From assembly GCA_910584235.1 (NCBI GenBank), contig CAJTZD010000008.1:13614-77613 (forward strand): 64,000 nt of DNA, read 5' to 3'. The notes beneath the pieces were generated by a model. It did not search any database. It had not been told where the DNA came from and saw only the letters and a list, made by a program, of their open reading frames with translations. The translations under genes and the position numbers were made by a program. This DNA comes from an uncultured Acetatifactor sp. (GTDB taxonomy: Bacteria > Bacillota > Clostridia > Lachnospirales > Lachnospiraceae). This document shows positions 25,599 through 34,843 of this stretch, piece after piece (position 1 is the first letter of the stretch; each line of letters starts with the position of its first letter).

Positions 25599-26927
25599 CT
25601 ATGCCTTGAACCTCTCCAGCAGCTTCAGCAGCAGCTTCTTCCTGCGGTGCTCCTCCAGAAAGGCCTGGTACCTGGCCTTCCATTCGTCTGTCCACATATT
25701 GCTCTTCATGATCTGGCGGATTTCTTTCAGCACGCTGACGGCCCGGGCATAGTTCGCTTCCTTTCCCATCTTTGCATAGGATGCTGTCTCTTTCCAATAG
25801 AGCTCCACTATCTCCCTGGGATACTGGGCGGATAAACGTTTGGTAAAGTAATGGCCCTGGTCTATGCCCCATCCTCCGTACTGCCCGGGGTGCAGGATGT
25901 AGTCCATGACTTCTTTCGTCTCATTCTTATCTAAAAGGATGTCGAAATAGGCGGAAAGGTTCCTTTCCTTGATGGTTTTCAGGATGCCTTTCTCCTCTTT
26001 GGCAAAGTCCTCCTGCGTCAGTTCCTGTCTGCATTTCCGGTACAGCTTGTACAATTCGGCAGTATTGCTGCAGGACAGCAGCTTCAGGAGTGCGGCTTTC
26101 TGATTCTCATACTCGCCCCTCTCTTTATAGTAGCCGTACATCAGTTCCGTAATGGTATCCTGGTTCATCCTTTTCTTCGCGGAATCATGATAGAGCTTCT
26201 CCAGGGCTTTCCGGTCGTCATGCTTCACATAATATTGGAAGAGATATTGGTAGATTTCATCCAGCCGCCCGTCTAGCTTCTGGAAGCCCTCCTGGACAAT
26301 CTGCAGGGCCTGTTTGCTGTCTTTGTGCTTCTCATAGTATCTGGCCAGCTCCAGATAATCCCAGGAGTAGTGCAGGTTCGCTTTTTTGCTCTCCAGATAT
26401 TTTCCGTCCTCTCCGCATGCGCGGTAGATTTCCGATGCCCAGTTCCCATAATAGCCCTTGCTCTGAGAAAGGAAATCAGCCAGATAGACTTTCTCTTCTC
26501 TCGTCCTGCACATGGCGTCTGCCAAATCCGTCAGCATATCGGAGAAACCGCTGTTGTCCATCCGTATGAAATCCAGCACTTCCTCCAGGAGTTCTTTGCG
26601 GGGTTCCCAGGGTATTTCCTCGGTTTCAAGGAGTTCTGTCATCTTTTCCAGTTCATCACAGGCAATCTCTTCTTCCTCCTCTGGGCCTCCTCCGTATTCG
26701 TTGAATTCGTCAATGATTTCGCTGGCTCGGGTCCAGTGGTTTTCTAGTTGGTTTAGTATTATGGTGGAATAGTCTTCTTGTTTTAGGGGCTTTCCGTTTT
26801 TTCGGCAATAGTCCAGGAGAACCTGCTGGGCGGCGGAGTTCTTGCTGAGAATTGCGATGAGCAGCTTCTGTAATTCGGCTTTGTCGTAGTTTTGAAGCAG
26901 ATTTTTTATCGTTTTATTGTCCATCAT
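25599..26927 (-). CDS. Helical-repeat protein resembling the C-terminal half of SWIM zinc-finger proteins
   Basis: 442 residues, almost entirely alpha-helical, rich in Leu, Lys and Glu, with TPR-like stretches (for example DYLELARYYEKHKDSKQAL near 195-213). Residues 75-95 are strongly acidic (PEEEEEIACDELEKM). The overall pattern recalls the C-terminal half of SWIM zinc-finger family proteins, but no SWIM motif or other catalytic signature is present. Function unknown. A ribosome site GGAGAAAC precedes the ATG. Confidence 0.6.
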   Translation of the reverse strand: MMDNKTIKNLLQNYDKAELQKLLIAILSKNSAAQQVLLDYCRKNGKPLKQEDYSTIILNQLENHWTRASEIIDEFNEYGGGPEEEEEIACDELEKMTELLETEEIPWEPRKELLEEVLDFIRMDNSGFSDMLTDLADAMCRTREEKVYLADFLSQSKGYYGNWASEIYRACGEDGKYLESKKANLHYSWDYLELARYYEKHKDSKQALQIVQEGFQKLDGRLDEIYQYLFQYYVKHDDRKALEKLYHDSAKKRMNQDTITELMYGYYKERGEYENQKAALLKLLSCSNTAELYKLYRKCRQELTQEDFAKEEKGILKTIKERNLSAYFDILLDKNETKEVMDYILHPGQYGGWGIDQGHYFTKRLSAQYPREIVELYWKETASYAKMGKEANYARAVSVLKEIRQIMKSNMWTDEWKARYQAFLEEHRRKKLLLKLLERFKA

Positions 26928-26984
26928 GGCTTGTTTCTCCGGTTTCTTTGGTGGGTTTTGTTTCTGTTGGTGTTGTGTTGCTCA

Positions 26985-27227
26985 TTATGTAGTCTCCTTT
27001 TTCAGTTGTCTGAAAGTTTCCAGTTCCGAATCAAGTTCAGTCATTGTCATATCCAAATAGGAATAGCCTGACTTATCGTAGATATCAATCAATTCGGATT
27101 TCCTGATTTCCAAAATCTCTGCCGCCCTGCCATGGGATATGGTCTGGTTTAATATGTATGGATACAATAAGAGCGCATTTCTGGTCAGCTTCGTTTCCGG
27201 GTTCGCACAGTTCAGATAGTTTGACAT
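26985..27227 (-). CDS. Small UPF0175-like putative antitoxin
   Basis: 80 residues. The middle (HGRAAEILEIRKSELIDIY) has the helix-turn-helix look of UPF0175-type antitoxins, in which ARAAELLGIS... precedes a short tail. No PIN-type toxin adjoins it, so it may be an orphan. It follows GAGAGCAAGAGGA and lies 57 bases before the helical-repeat gene. Confidence 0.5.
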   Translation of the reverse strand: MSNYLNCANPETKLTRNALLLYPYILNQTISHGRAAEILEIRKSELIDIYDKSGYSYLDMTMTELDSELETFRQLKKETT

Positions 27228-27251
27228 TCCTCTTGCTCTCCATCTTTTATG

Positions 27252-27276
27252 AAAAAAGACCAGTCGCTAAACTGGC
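27252..27276 (-). terminator. Intrinsic terminator closing the dnd/effector operon
   Basis: On the minus strand GCCAGT-TTAGCG-ACTGGT (CCAGT/ACTGG core at 27260-27264 and 27271-27275) is followed by CTTTTTTC. It lies about 165 bases past the last small gene of the operon and 25 bases before the UPF0175-like gene begins. Confidence 0.7.
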
Positions 27277-27438
27277 CTACTTTTACTTGACTACCAATCA
27301 CCTAATAGTGACGCCAATACATGACACTTACCTAGATAACGGCACTAACATAGAACTTACTGTTGGTGGTTTTATCATAGCATACTCAATCATTACTGTC
27401 AATCTTGCTGAAAAATCTTTTATAATTCTCTATAGTTG

Positions 27439-27672
27439 CTATAACAAAGATACTAGAAGAGAAAGAAAATCTATCATACCTTGCTGATAAGCCATTCTTT
27501 CCCATATTGCCGTATTCCATGTTGCACTGTCAATAAAATTGTCAAGCCGCTGTTTCTGTTCTTCTGTCAAGTCACTCATTAACAGGTCGTATGCTTTGGT
27601 CTCTTCTTCTTTTGCTTTCTGATATTCCTCGTTCTGGTGGACTTTTTCTTTAGTGCAAATCAAGGCAATCAC
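27439..27672 (-). CDS. Small hypothetical protein (DUF6809-like?)
   Basis: 77 residues from a GTG at 27672, 8 bases after the preceding gene stop. The helical part EEQKQRLDNFIDSATWNTA and ERMAYQQGMIDFLSLLVSLL resembles short Clostridia proteins of the DUF6809 type. The ribosome site is weak, so the true start may differ or the gene may be decaying. Last gene before the operon terminator. Confidence 0.45.
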   Translation of the reverse strand: MIALICTKEKVHQNEEYQKAKEEETKAYDLLMSDLTEEQKQRLDNFIDSATWNTAIWERMAYQQGMIDFLSLLVSLL

Positions 27673-27680
27673 AACAACGG

Positions 27681-28067
27681 TTATCTCAACAAATTCCCAC
27701 TAAATCCATCTATTAATTTGCAAACAAGAGTAGCCTTTGCATTCCTTTCTTTTTCTTCTTCATATTTTGCAGATAAATTTGCAATTTCTTTTAAGACATC
27801 AGCTGCTGTTTTTATATCCACATTATTCGGCCTGGAGGGTCTTTTATTCTCCAACATCATCTTTAGAGCATTGAAGACCATTTTAGCAGTATTATATGAT
27901 TCTACCAGTGGATTCCTGGTTGCGATAATGCTCAGGATATAATCTAATGCGTCTTTGGCCATGGCGACTGTAATATATTCTTTTCCGTTACTAAACAGGA
28001 TTGAAGTCGGTAAAAAATGCTTTATATTTCTGTTTATCTTATATCCCATAAAAAAAGCATCTTTCAT
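27681..28067 (-). CDS. Hypothetical protein in the dnd/effector operon
   Basis: 128 residues, well-formed ribosome site (GAAAGGAATT) 52 bases after the DUF262 gene. Not recognised. N-terminal 60 residues mixed (FLPTSILFSNGKEYITVAMAKDAL), C-terminal part helical with a charged segment (LSAKYEEEKERNAKATL). Same strand, base composition and spacing as the operon, so it may be an accessory part of the system. Confidence 0.6.
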   Translation of the reverse strand: MKDAFFMGYKINRNIKHFLPTSILFSNGKEYITVAMAKDALDYILSIIATRNPLVESYNTAKMVFNALKMMLENKRPSRPNNVDIKTAADVLKEIANLSAKYEEEKERNAKATLVCKLIDGFSGNLLR

Positions 28068-28119
28068 AAAATAATTCCTTTCTAGTTCTATATTCTCATA
28101 TCTCTACTTCAATTTTCTT

Positions 28120-30078
28120 TTATGGGGCACACTCATTCTTTATCTTTTCAATAACCGATTCCAGAACTTCTCTTCCATAACTAATATACATATCCTTGAA
28201 ATCTCTTGCAAAAAATAGATATAGATTATCCTTATAATTTACTTTTACTCTTTTTTTGAACTCCTCGTTTATTGCGTCTAATTTACTAACTATCATATTA
28301 GAATATTCGCACTTTATCGGATGGTTTTTTAACCTATCTAGCTTACTTGGAAGCCAAAGATTTGATAACATAGAGTTCGTATCCTTATCTAAAAATATGA
28401 AATTGAAAATATTGTTAACATATTTTTTGTACACTGTTTCTTCAATCTCATATTCATCAAAATATGCATCACCCTTGATAATTCTCTTCGAAGATTCGCT
28501 AATTATAAAGTGTTCAAGTGAATACGCATTCTCATCATTAATAAACTTATATAATTCATCTATCAGTCCATTCTTTATTCTCACCTTTCTATCAACGATA
28601 GCAAAATAATTATAAACCGTCGCTAATGACTTGCATTTAAATCGATAATCTTCTTCCTCTTCATTTCTTCCTAGTTTATATTGAGCTAAAATCCTGCTAT
28701 CTGTTATTTGTCCCACAGAAAAATAACTATATATCTGCTTAATCATTTCATTGTACCAGGCATCAGCTTTTGCTCTTAAGACTCCCATCAATACTTCTGT
28801 GCTCTTCTTATTCTCAAATATCATAAAAAGGACTGAAAACAGATATACACCATATACTTGACGTAAATCTTCTTTTTGTTTATTGTTCTCTCTTAATATA
28901 ACTAAAAGAAGATATTTCATAACCAATGCCTTTGGTGCTATCTTAGAGTCTCTTAAAATTTTACCTAGAATATTATGGATAATTTTTAGTTCTGTGTCAT
29001 CCAGGTTTTTTTCTCTTTCATGTGAATCAGTATACATAAATACCTTTTTAAAATCATCAGTAATAGAGACGCTACTGACAATATTTAACATAATGCCAAT
29101 CACAGTATTGATATCGTCCAATGCATCCCTCATATACTTTTTATCATCTATGACTTCAATTAAATGCGTACCTTCTCTATAAATGTATGTATTATCAGAC
29201 GGTTTATATCTTTTCTTCAAAAGAAAGTCTGTTCCAAACTCCATTCCCTTATATCTGTCGCACAAATACAAATCGCAATAAAAATAATGCTCCAGCATTT
29301 TCAATAATGGGTATTCCATTTTGCTCGCTTCCACATTTGCTGCTGTAGTCTTTAGTAAATACCATTTTTCGCGGATCTCTCTACCTGGGTCATTGATAAA
29401 TAAATAACTTTTAAAGATATCCTCTGTATCTAACTGCTTGCCTTTTAAATTTACATCAATAAAATATCGAATTCCTTCACTTACATCATCGGACTCATTA
29501 ATAATAATATTTAAATTACTGGAACCCAAATTTGAAAGAAATTTCTTTGCTTGTCTCCTGTCTTTCACTTCCTCTAAATCTGAAATGTAATTCCATAATT
29601 CAAAATACTTATGCGCCTGCTTCAACTTATCTGATTCTGCCACCATTTTCTTTGTTTTTTCGTCTTTTTTAAAACTTAAATCCATAAGTTCTTCAAATGC
29701 CAAGAAACTATCTATAGTCAATCTACAAGGCATGATAACGTCTATCTCTTCCTGATGAAAAAGTCTAATACAATTCAAAACCATGCTCAATACCGTTATC
29801 CGTTGTTGCCCATCTATAATAGAATATAAGCTCTCGGAATGCTTTGTTAAGATGATATTCCCTAAAAATTTTGCTCCTGACTTTATATCCTCAACTAATA
29901 CAGATACATTATCACTTGTCCACCTTATTTCACGTTGAAAGTCTGGTATGTTGTAAATACGTCCCTCTTTCAATGTCAGAACAGTACTTTTCTTGCCTTC
30001 AACTGACATAATTATCTCTTCATTCGTGTTCGATAAAAATTTTTTCAATGGAGCAATAATCCCCAATAAATCTGCCAT
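28120..30078 (-). CDS. DUF262-DUF1524-like protein (SspE/GmrSD type), candidate phosphorothioate-sensing nickase
   Basis: 652 residues. The DUF262 domain has IPDFQREIRW at 44-53, the nucleotide-binding signature DGQQR at 89-93, and the NLKGKQLDTEDIFKSYLF helix. The C-terminal part looks like a divergent DUF1524 HNH domain: LEHFI with E522-H523, and NSMLSN with N568 and N573 before a Lys. In SspE, a DUF262-DUF1524 protein of Ssp phosphorothioate systems, the DGQQR pocket hydrolyses NTP and senses phosphorothioate, and the HNH part nicks DNA. GmrSD is a related type IV enzyme. Placed at the end of a dnd operon, a modification-aware effector is the natural reading. It lies 122 bases after the previous gene, so a promoter of its own is possible. 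Confidence 0.75.
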   Translation of the reverse strand: MADLLGIIAPLKKFLSNTNEEIIMSVEGKKSTVLTLKEGRIYNIPDFQREIRWTSDNVSVLVEDIKSGAKFLGNIILTKHSESLYSIIDGQQRITVLSMVLNCIRLFHQEEIDVIMPCRLTIDSFLAFEELMDLSFKKDEKTKKMVAESDKLKQAHKYFELWNYISDLEEVKDRRQAKKFLSNLGSSNLNIIINESDDVSEGIRYFIDVNLKGKQLDTEDIFKSYLFINDPGREIREKWYLLKTTAANVEASKMEYPLLKMLEHYFYCDLYLCDRYKGMEFGTDFLLKKRYKPSDNTYIYREGTHLIEVIDDKKYMRDALDDINTVIGIMLNIVSSVSITDDFKKVFMYTDSHEREKNLDDTELKIIHNILGKILRDSKIAPKALVMKYLLLVILRENNKQKEDLRQVYGVYLFSVLFMIFENKKSTEVLMGVLRAKADAWYNEMIKQIYSYFSVGQITDSRILAQYKLGRNEEEEDYRFKCKSLATVYNYFAIVDRKVRIKNGLIDELYKFINDENAYSLEHFIISESSKRIIKGDAYFDEYEIEETVYKKYVNNIFNFIFLDKDTNSMLSNLWLPSKLDRLKNHPIKCEYSNMIVSKLDAINEEFKKRVKVNYKDNLYLFFARDFKDMYISYGREVLESVIEKIKNECAP

Positions 30079-30200
30079 AATTTACCTCATCTGTATATTC
30101 TGAAAAACTTTATCCTACTTGTTAGCGCAAACACACAAAAAATTCTATCCATATCACTATCCACAAAATATTCTCTTCCGTATTATTTTAAAGGCATTGC

Positions 30201-30857
30201 CTATCTGAAGCTTATCGCTAATCTCTCCGTCATCTTCTTTTCCTCTAACCATCTTATCACTTTATCATTTAAATCGCTCAATGTGGCATTTCCAGAAGAG
30301 ACCTTTTCTAAAAAGACGCTCACTTCTTTTATCAGTCCCAAGTTTCTTATGATATCATCAGCCTCCATTCTCCCTCTTTTCATCCTATCTAAAACCTCAA
30401 TTTTAAAATCCCAGTTTTTTCCCTCCTTAATCTTATTTACTGCAAATGTAACTTTATCCTGATTCTCCACAATTTTCTTAACGTTTTGTAGCATATTTAT
30501 CACAGATGACGAAAAATTTGTATACCACCTATCCCATTCCCTTGCTATTTCCTTTTTTACCAAATTGCACTCCCTCTGAAGATACACAACCCTGTCTTCC
30601 CGAATCTTCTGACTATTCATGGATCGCTCATACTCTTTTATAAGTCTCAGCAAGTTCTGCTTTTGCTCCAGTGAAATCTTAAAGGAAAATTCCACATACC
30701 CTTTTTGTATGGCATTTATCATTTTTACAGTTTCGCTAATGCAACTCTTAAAAATATTCTCAATCCGTTCCTGCCGCTGTAAATCGTCTGAACTCTGCTC
30801 AAGCTCCTTTATCGCATTCATATTATCGATGCATTTATCCAAATCATCAAATATCAT
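30201..30857 (-). CDS. Helical accessory protein coupled to the large ATPase
   Basis: 218 residues from the ATG at 30857 (GGGAGGTTAAGG upstream), overlapping the ATPase stop by 11 bases. Nearly all helix, rich in Lys/Glu/Arg, with a long predicted coiled coil at about 75-150 and a second helix pair near the end. No catalytic motif, not recognised. The overlap indicates a stoichiometric partner of the ATPase, for example a clamp or tether. Confidence 0.65.
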   Translation of the reverse strand: MIFDDLDKCIDNMNAIKELEQSSDDLQRQERIENIFKSCISETVKMINAIQKGYVEFSFKISLEQKQNLLRLIKEYERSMNSQKIREDRVVYLQRECNLVKKEIAREWDRWYTNFSSSVINMLQNVKKIVENQDKVTFAVNKIKEGKNWDFKIEVLDRMKRGRMEADDIIRNLGLIKEVSVFLEKVSSGNATLSDLNDKVIRWLEEKKMTERLAISFR

Positions 30858-33800
30858 CCTTAACCTCCCAGTCCGCCACAAGTGTGCTTACAGCAACAAT
30901 TTGTTTCTGTTCCTCCGCATATTTAGGTACTTCTCCCCTATCTGCAATATTTATTTTCTCACGCCGTTTGGGTATCGCAGCATCTACATATTTGATATCC
31001 TTATCTGTCTTTTCCAATAACCTTAATATTTTGTTAATCCTCATCAAAGGGTCCTGCGAAAATAATATAAGTTTATCAAGGGAATCGGAAGCCGCCATAG
31101 CTGCTTTCGCTTCATGAATGGCAGCGCAAATGCCCTTTGCATTTTTTTTAACATCGCTTATCATTTTGGGGTCTGACTGTACATTAAAATGTGCCTTTTC
31201 TGCTGTCTCATAGAAAAATTTTGTCTTTTTCAAAAGCTCTATCACCATATCGTCGTCCAGTTCATCGGAGGAAATATAGGAATCCAGTGTTTTCATTCTA
31301 TTCTTTACCTCTTTTTCTTCTTCCTCCACAACGGCTTCTATCCTGCTCGCAACTTTTTCCCAGATATCCTGTAGCCCTCTACGTCCTGCAACATTATCCT
31401 TTTTGTCAAGATTTAACGCAAGCCTTTTTTGTTTCACTCCTTTCACCGCATCCACATAATCTGCATATCTCAAAAAAACTTTCTTTGATGTCATTCCCCC
31501 CTGGATAATATTAAAATATTGAATGATTGTATTTTGCACTTCCTGATTATCTTTTTTCAGAATGTCGATCAAATTTTTCCATTTGGCACAATGTTCATTA
31601 TCTGCTCTCTCTTCTGTGTTAGGTAATAATAGCATTTTTGCATTTATACCATCCAATGTCTTCCCCTCGTAGTTCCCAGATAAAACCAGCCTGATAATTT
31701 CTGATGCAATGGCATACTCGTAATAATCTACTTTATCATCTTCTGAATGGTTCACCGCATATATGATTTTCCCTTTATTTTTTTCAAGCCACAATTGTAC
31801 ATTATATAAATGTCTCTGTGCATTGGGAAAGTCCCAGGAATATTCATTACTTCCTTTTCTCCCCAAGGTAACATACGCTAAAAAGGCTTCCATCAAAACC
31901 AATGTCTCATGTGTCGCATGTAATATCACTAAAAATTTATCCAAGCCTCTGCTCTGACGTTCAAATCCTACCAGACCTTTATATGATAAATTTATCCTAT
32001 TGATATTGTCCAGGGAAACACCCTCTTCCTGCCATTTTATAGCAGAATATAGAAATGAATTCAGTTCATCCCTGGCTTTTGTGAGATGAACCACATCCTT
32101 TGTGGTCGCCCCGATATTCAGAGTCCCTCCGCCAATCCATACGTCTAATGTATTCAGACCATTTTGGTAATCAATCTGCGACTGCCCCACAATGTTCTCT
32201 TTTACTGCTATTTTTTCCTGCTTCTGCGTTTTTGAGGCGCTTTCTGCCTTATATCCAGTTCCTGATTTTTGAGAAGATGCTCTAAATTCTACTTTATATC
32301 CGTCTACCTCGGCCAATCCTAAATCGCGGTAGCATCTTTTATTGATGCCGCCTAAAAATACTTCATTTGCATCAGGGGCTTTTTCCTCATATACATTTGC
32401 GTCTCCCCAAATTCTGATAAAAAGCTCCAACCGTCTGAACTCCTCATCATTCACCTGCCGCCTGAGATATTGCCTGTGTTCATTCGGATTCCAAACCGGG
32501 ATAAGGTTCGGCCTTTCAATCTGGAAACCGGGAAAGCCGTCCCGATTCATAAAATAATCCTTTAAAACACGCTCAATCACATCCCGCAGCAAAAACCTGG
32601 GCGTTCTATGCATATTTTCCAAAATACAATTGTAAAGATTCCGGATAGCGTTTCTGGTAAACGGAAATAAATTCAGCGCTTTTCCATCTTCTAAAAGAAA
32701 GCTATCCCAATATTGTCCCTCTACCGTTTCATGAATCGGATACTCTTCCTCATTTGCCCCATTGGATGCCCACAAGTCAACTGTTTCAAACGGCAGTGAC
32801 ATCACGTTTAAATATCTTCCCACAAACTCACAGAGTCCCTCCTCTGTCTCACCAAACGCATTGTTGGGAATCACAAAATATTTCGTGACCCTTTGCTGAT
32901 AATTATCTTTGAAATATGTTTTGAAATATTCAATGGTAGTTCCCACCACCGAACGCAGGCGGCATAGACCCAACTTTTCATTCATACCGTCATGGCGTGC
33001 CATTAAGGCATTCAACAAGGCAAGGTTAATCCCCGTGAATGCCGTGATATCCTCTATCAAGATTGTGAGATTCTTTCCCTGACGGTTCAATTCCTTTCTA
33101 ATTTCATAAAATACTTCCTCCAGGTCTCCCGGCTTCAATCCCGCGCATTGTTGAATCACCTCATCCACATGAGTATTCATATACTGCACTATTCTACAGG
33201 TCAACTCAAAATCATCATCCGCCAACAGCGCATCCGCCATTTTCCGTGCGTTCTTTGACGCTTCATGGGCAATCAATTCATCGCTGAAATCAACATCTAT
33301 CTTGAAATCATTTGCATTGAACAATGGCGTTACATCTCTGCTTGCTAAATTTGCGCTTTCAGACACCTTATTGTAAATCCTGTCAATGGCATAATTTTCC
33401 TCCATCAATCTGTTTTGGACATCCTCATCCTGTAGAAAGGCAAGCAATCTCCGCTTCTCCGTATTGGATAGAATCTCGCTCTCATCATCGCTCTCTATCT
33501 CCACAATAAATTCCTGATAAATCTTAAAGCGCAGCTTCCTGTTATCAATGGTAGCCGCTGCATTCACAAGCCTGTCATATACTTCTTTATTCGGTATATT
33601 GACAACTTCTGGCAATTCCAGTAATTGCCGCAATGTCCCCTTTAAAGTATTATCGTTTCTTCGGATAAACAGGACTACCTCATCCTCCAAAGCGGCCTGC
33701 CGAAACCTGGCCGCAAACCACCTGATGAGATGCGATTTTCCGGTTCCTGGCTCCCCCATGACCAATAGGAACTGATGCTCGTTTTCATGGTTCATAATAT

Positions 33801-33978
33801 AACGGTTATAAACCTGTTCCTCTGATAAGACCGCCTCTTCTTTCCCATCCCATCGGTCTCCATGTACATATATTTTCTCCAACGCCACATGTGTAGCCAA
33901 AAAATCAGATTCTGAACTTGTAATGATATCCATATTTATGACATGGTTCATTCTCTTTTTCGCTATAGCAGAATTCAT
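30847..33978 (-). CDS. Large P-loop ATPase (1043 aa), DpdH-like in size and position
   Basis: 1043 residues from an ATG with AAGGAG upstream. Walker A GEPGTGKS at 75-82 followed by HLIRWFAARF; a likely Walker B ILIEDITAF near residue 310, so an AAA/STAND-like N-terminal ATPase of about 450 residues. The C-terminal 550 residues have no recognised domain and contain helical, coiled-coil-like stretches (EAVVEEEEKEVKNRMK). It follows the 267-aa protein by 60 bases. Size and order recall DpdH of deazapurine islands; also reminiscent of BREX/DISARM-type large ATPases. Role inferred: motor or switch of the effector complex. Confidence 0.65.
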   Translation of the reverse strand: MNSAIAKKRMNHVINMDIITSSESDFLATHVALEKIYVHGDRWDGKEEAVLSEEQVYNRYIMNHENEHQFLLVMGEPGTGKSHLIRWFAARFRQAALEDEVVLFIRRNDNTLKGTLRQLLELPEVVNIPNKEVYDRLVNAAATIDNRKLRFKIYQEFIVEIESDDESEILSNTEKRRLLAFLQDEDVQNRLMEENYAIDRIYNKVSESANLASRDVTPLFNANDFKIDVDFSDELIAHEASKNARKMADALLADDDFELTCRIVQYMNTHVDEVIQQCAGLKPGDLEEVFYEIRKELNRQGKNLTILIEDITAFTGINLALLNALMARHDGMNEKLGLCRLRSVVGTTIEYFKTYFKDNYQQRVTKYFVIPNNAFGETEEGLCEFVGRYLNVMSLPFETVDLWASNGANEEEYPIHETVEGQYWDSFLLEDGKALNLFPFTRNAIRNLYNCILENMHRTPRFLLRDVIERVLKDYFMNRDGFPGFQIERPNLIPVWNPNEHRQYLRRQVNDEEFRRLELFIRIWGDANVYEEKAPDANEVFLGGINKRCYRDLGLAEVDGYKVEFRASSQKSGTGYKAESASKTQKQEKIAVKENIVGQSQIDYQNGLNTLDVWIGGGTLNIGATTKDVVHLTKARDELNSFLYSAIKWQEEGVSLDNINRINLSYKGLVGFERQSRGLDKFLVILHATHETLVLMEAFLAYVTLGRKGSNEYSWDFPNAQRHLYNVQLWLEKNKGKIIYAVNHSEDDKVDYYEYAIASEIIRLVLSGNYEGKTLDGINAKMLLLPNTEERADNEHCAKWKNLIDILKKDNQEVQNTIIQYFNIIQGGMTSKKVFLRYADYVDAVKGVKQKRLALNLDKKDNVAGRRGLQDIWEKVASRIEAVVEEEEKEVKNRMKTLDSYISSDELDDDMVIELLKKTKFFYETAEKAHFNVQSDPKMISDVKKNAKGICAAIHEAKAAMAASDSLDKLILFSQDPLMRINKILRLLEKTDKDIKYVDAAIPKRREKINIADRGEVPKYAEEQKQIVAVSTLVADWEVKDDI

Positions 33979-34038
33979 GTTTTTATCTCCTTGTGCGCTA
34001 AAATACGCATATTTCTAATTGGTTGACAAATATCTGTA

Positions 34039-34842
34039 TTACTTCAAAATAGTAATATGCGATACAGTCCCTGCTATCTCATGCATTTCGTCTTTGTACA
34101 GATACCACATATTCTCGCTGTCCATCTTATGTACTAATTTAATCCGCCCCAAATCATGCAGCCCGCGCAGACCATAAGAAAATGCCATATTCAGATTTTT
34201 ATCCGTTTTCTTCTGCAAGATGTCCGTATATACCTCTGTTTCTTCCATAAAATTCTCAAAAGTATATTCTCTATTCTTTCCCAAAGCAGCCACATCCAGG
34301 ACTGCCCCCAGATACACCATCGCATTGGGAACCAACAGTTCCGCCGCATTGTTTCCCTTGCTCAACCTATGTAAATGACCAAAGCCCAAAAACGAACTCC
34401 AGAATCTCCAGGCGCGCATATCATCTTCGATTATCTGCTTTCCTGTCATTAAACTAATCCGTTTAATTAGTTCCGCATCAGAAGCGCTTTTATATTTATA
34501 TATCTCCTCATTCAGTTTCATGTATGCCTGTGAGACAGCATAAAATAACCCCGATTGTATGTTTTCTATATGTGCGACAACATATCTCCGCATTCCTGCC
34601 ATGGTAGCAATTTCTTTCCTGCCCACTGCCAATGCAATTTTATTGCCATCCCTCATTGAAATCAGGCCTAATTGCTTCGCCGCATCCCGGACAGCTCCAA
34701 AATAGGAAGTGTTGCTGATGAACTCCGACGGCTCCAGTTTTTCTTTGATATCATTTTCCACAGTTCCTTTGCTATCAAGCATCTGGCAAAGAGCAAATAC
34801 CCTTTCCGGTATGGCAGACGTTTTCATTCTATCTTCAAACAT
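34039..34842 (-). CDS. Hypothetical 267-aa protein between RecQ-like helicase and ATPase (DpdG-like position)
   Basis: 267 residues; the start lies one base after the RecQ-like stop with GAAAGGATATA upstream. Mixed alpha/beta: helical first 180 residues with winged-helix-like SYFGAVRDAAKQLGLISMR, and a C-terminal segment GLRGLHDLGRIKLVHKMDSE (core residues 230-247) that resembles another winged helix. Could be a DNA-binding adaptor. No catalytic residues seen. Order and size match DpdG of deazapurine islands from memory. Confidence 0.6.
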   Translation of the reverse strand: MFEDRMKTSAIPERVFALCQMLDSKGTVENDIKEKLEPSEFISNTSYFGAVRDAAKQLGLISMRDGNKIALAVGRKEIATMAGMRRYVVAHIENIQSGLFYAVSQAYMKLNEEIYKYKSASDAELIKRISLMTGKQIIEDDMRAWRFWSSFLGFGHLHRLSKGNNAAELLVPNAMVYLGAVLDVAALGKNREYTFENFMEETEVYTDILQKKTDKNLNMAFSYGLRGLHDLGRIKLVHKMDSENMWYLYKDEMHEIAGTVSHITILK

Positions 34843-34843
34843 A

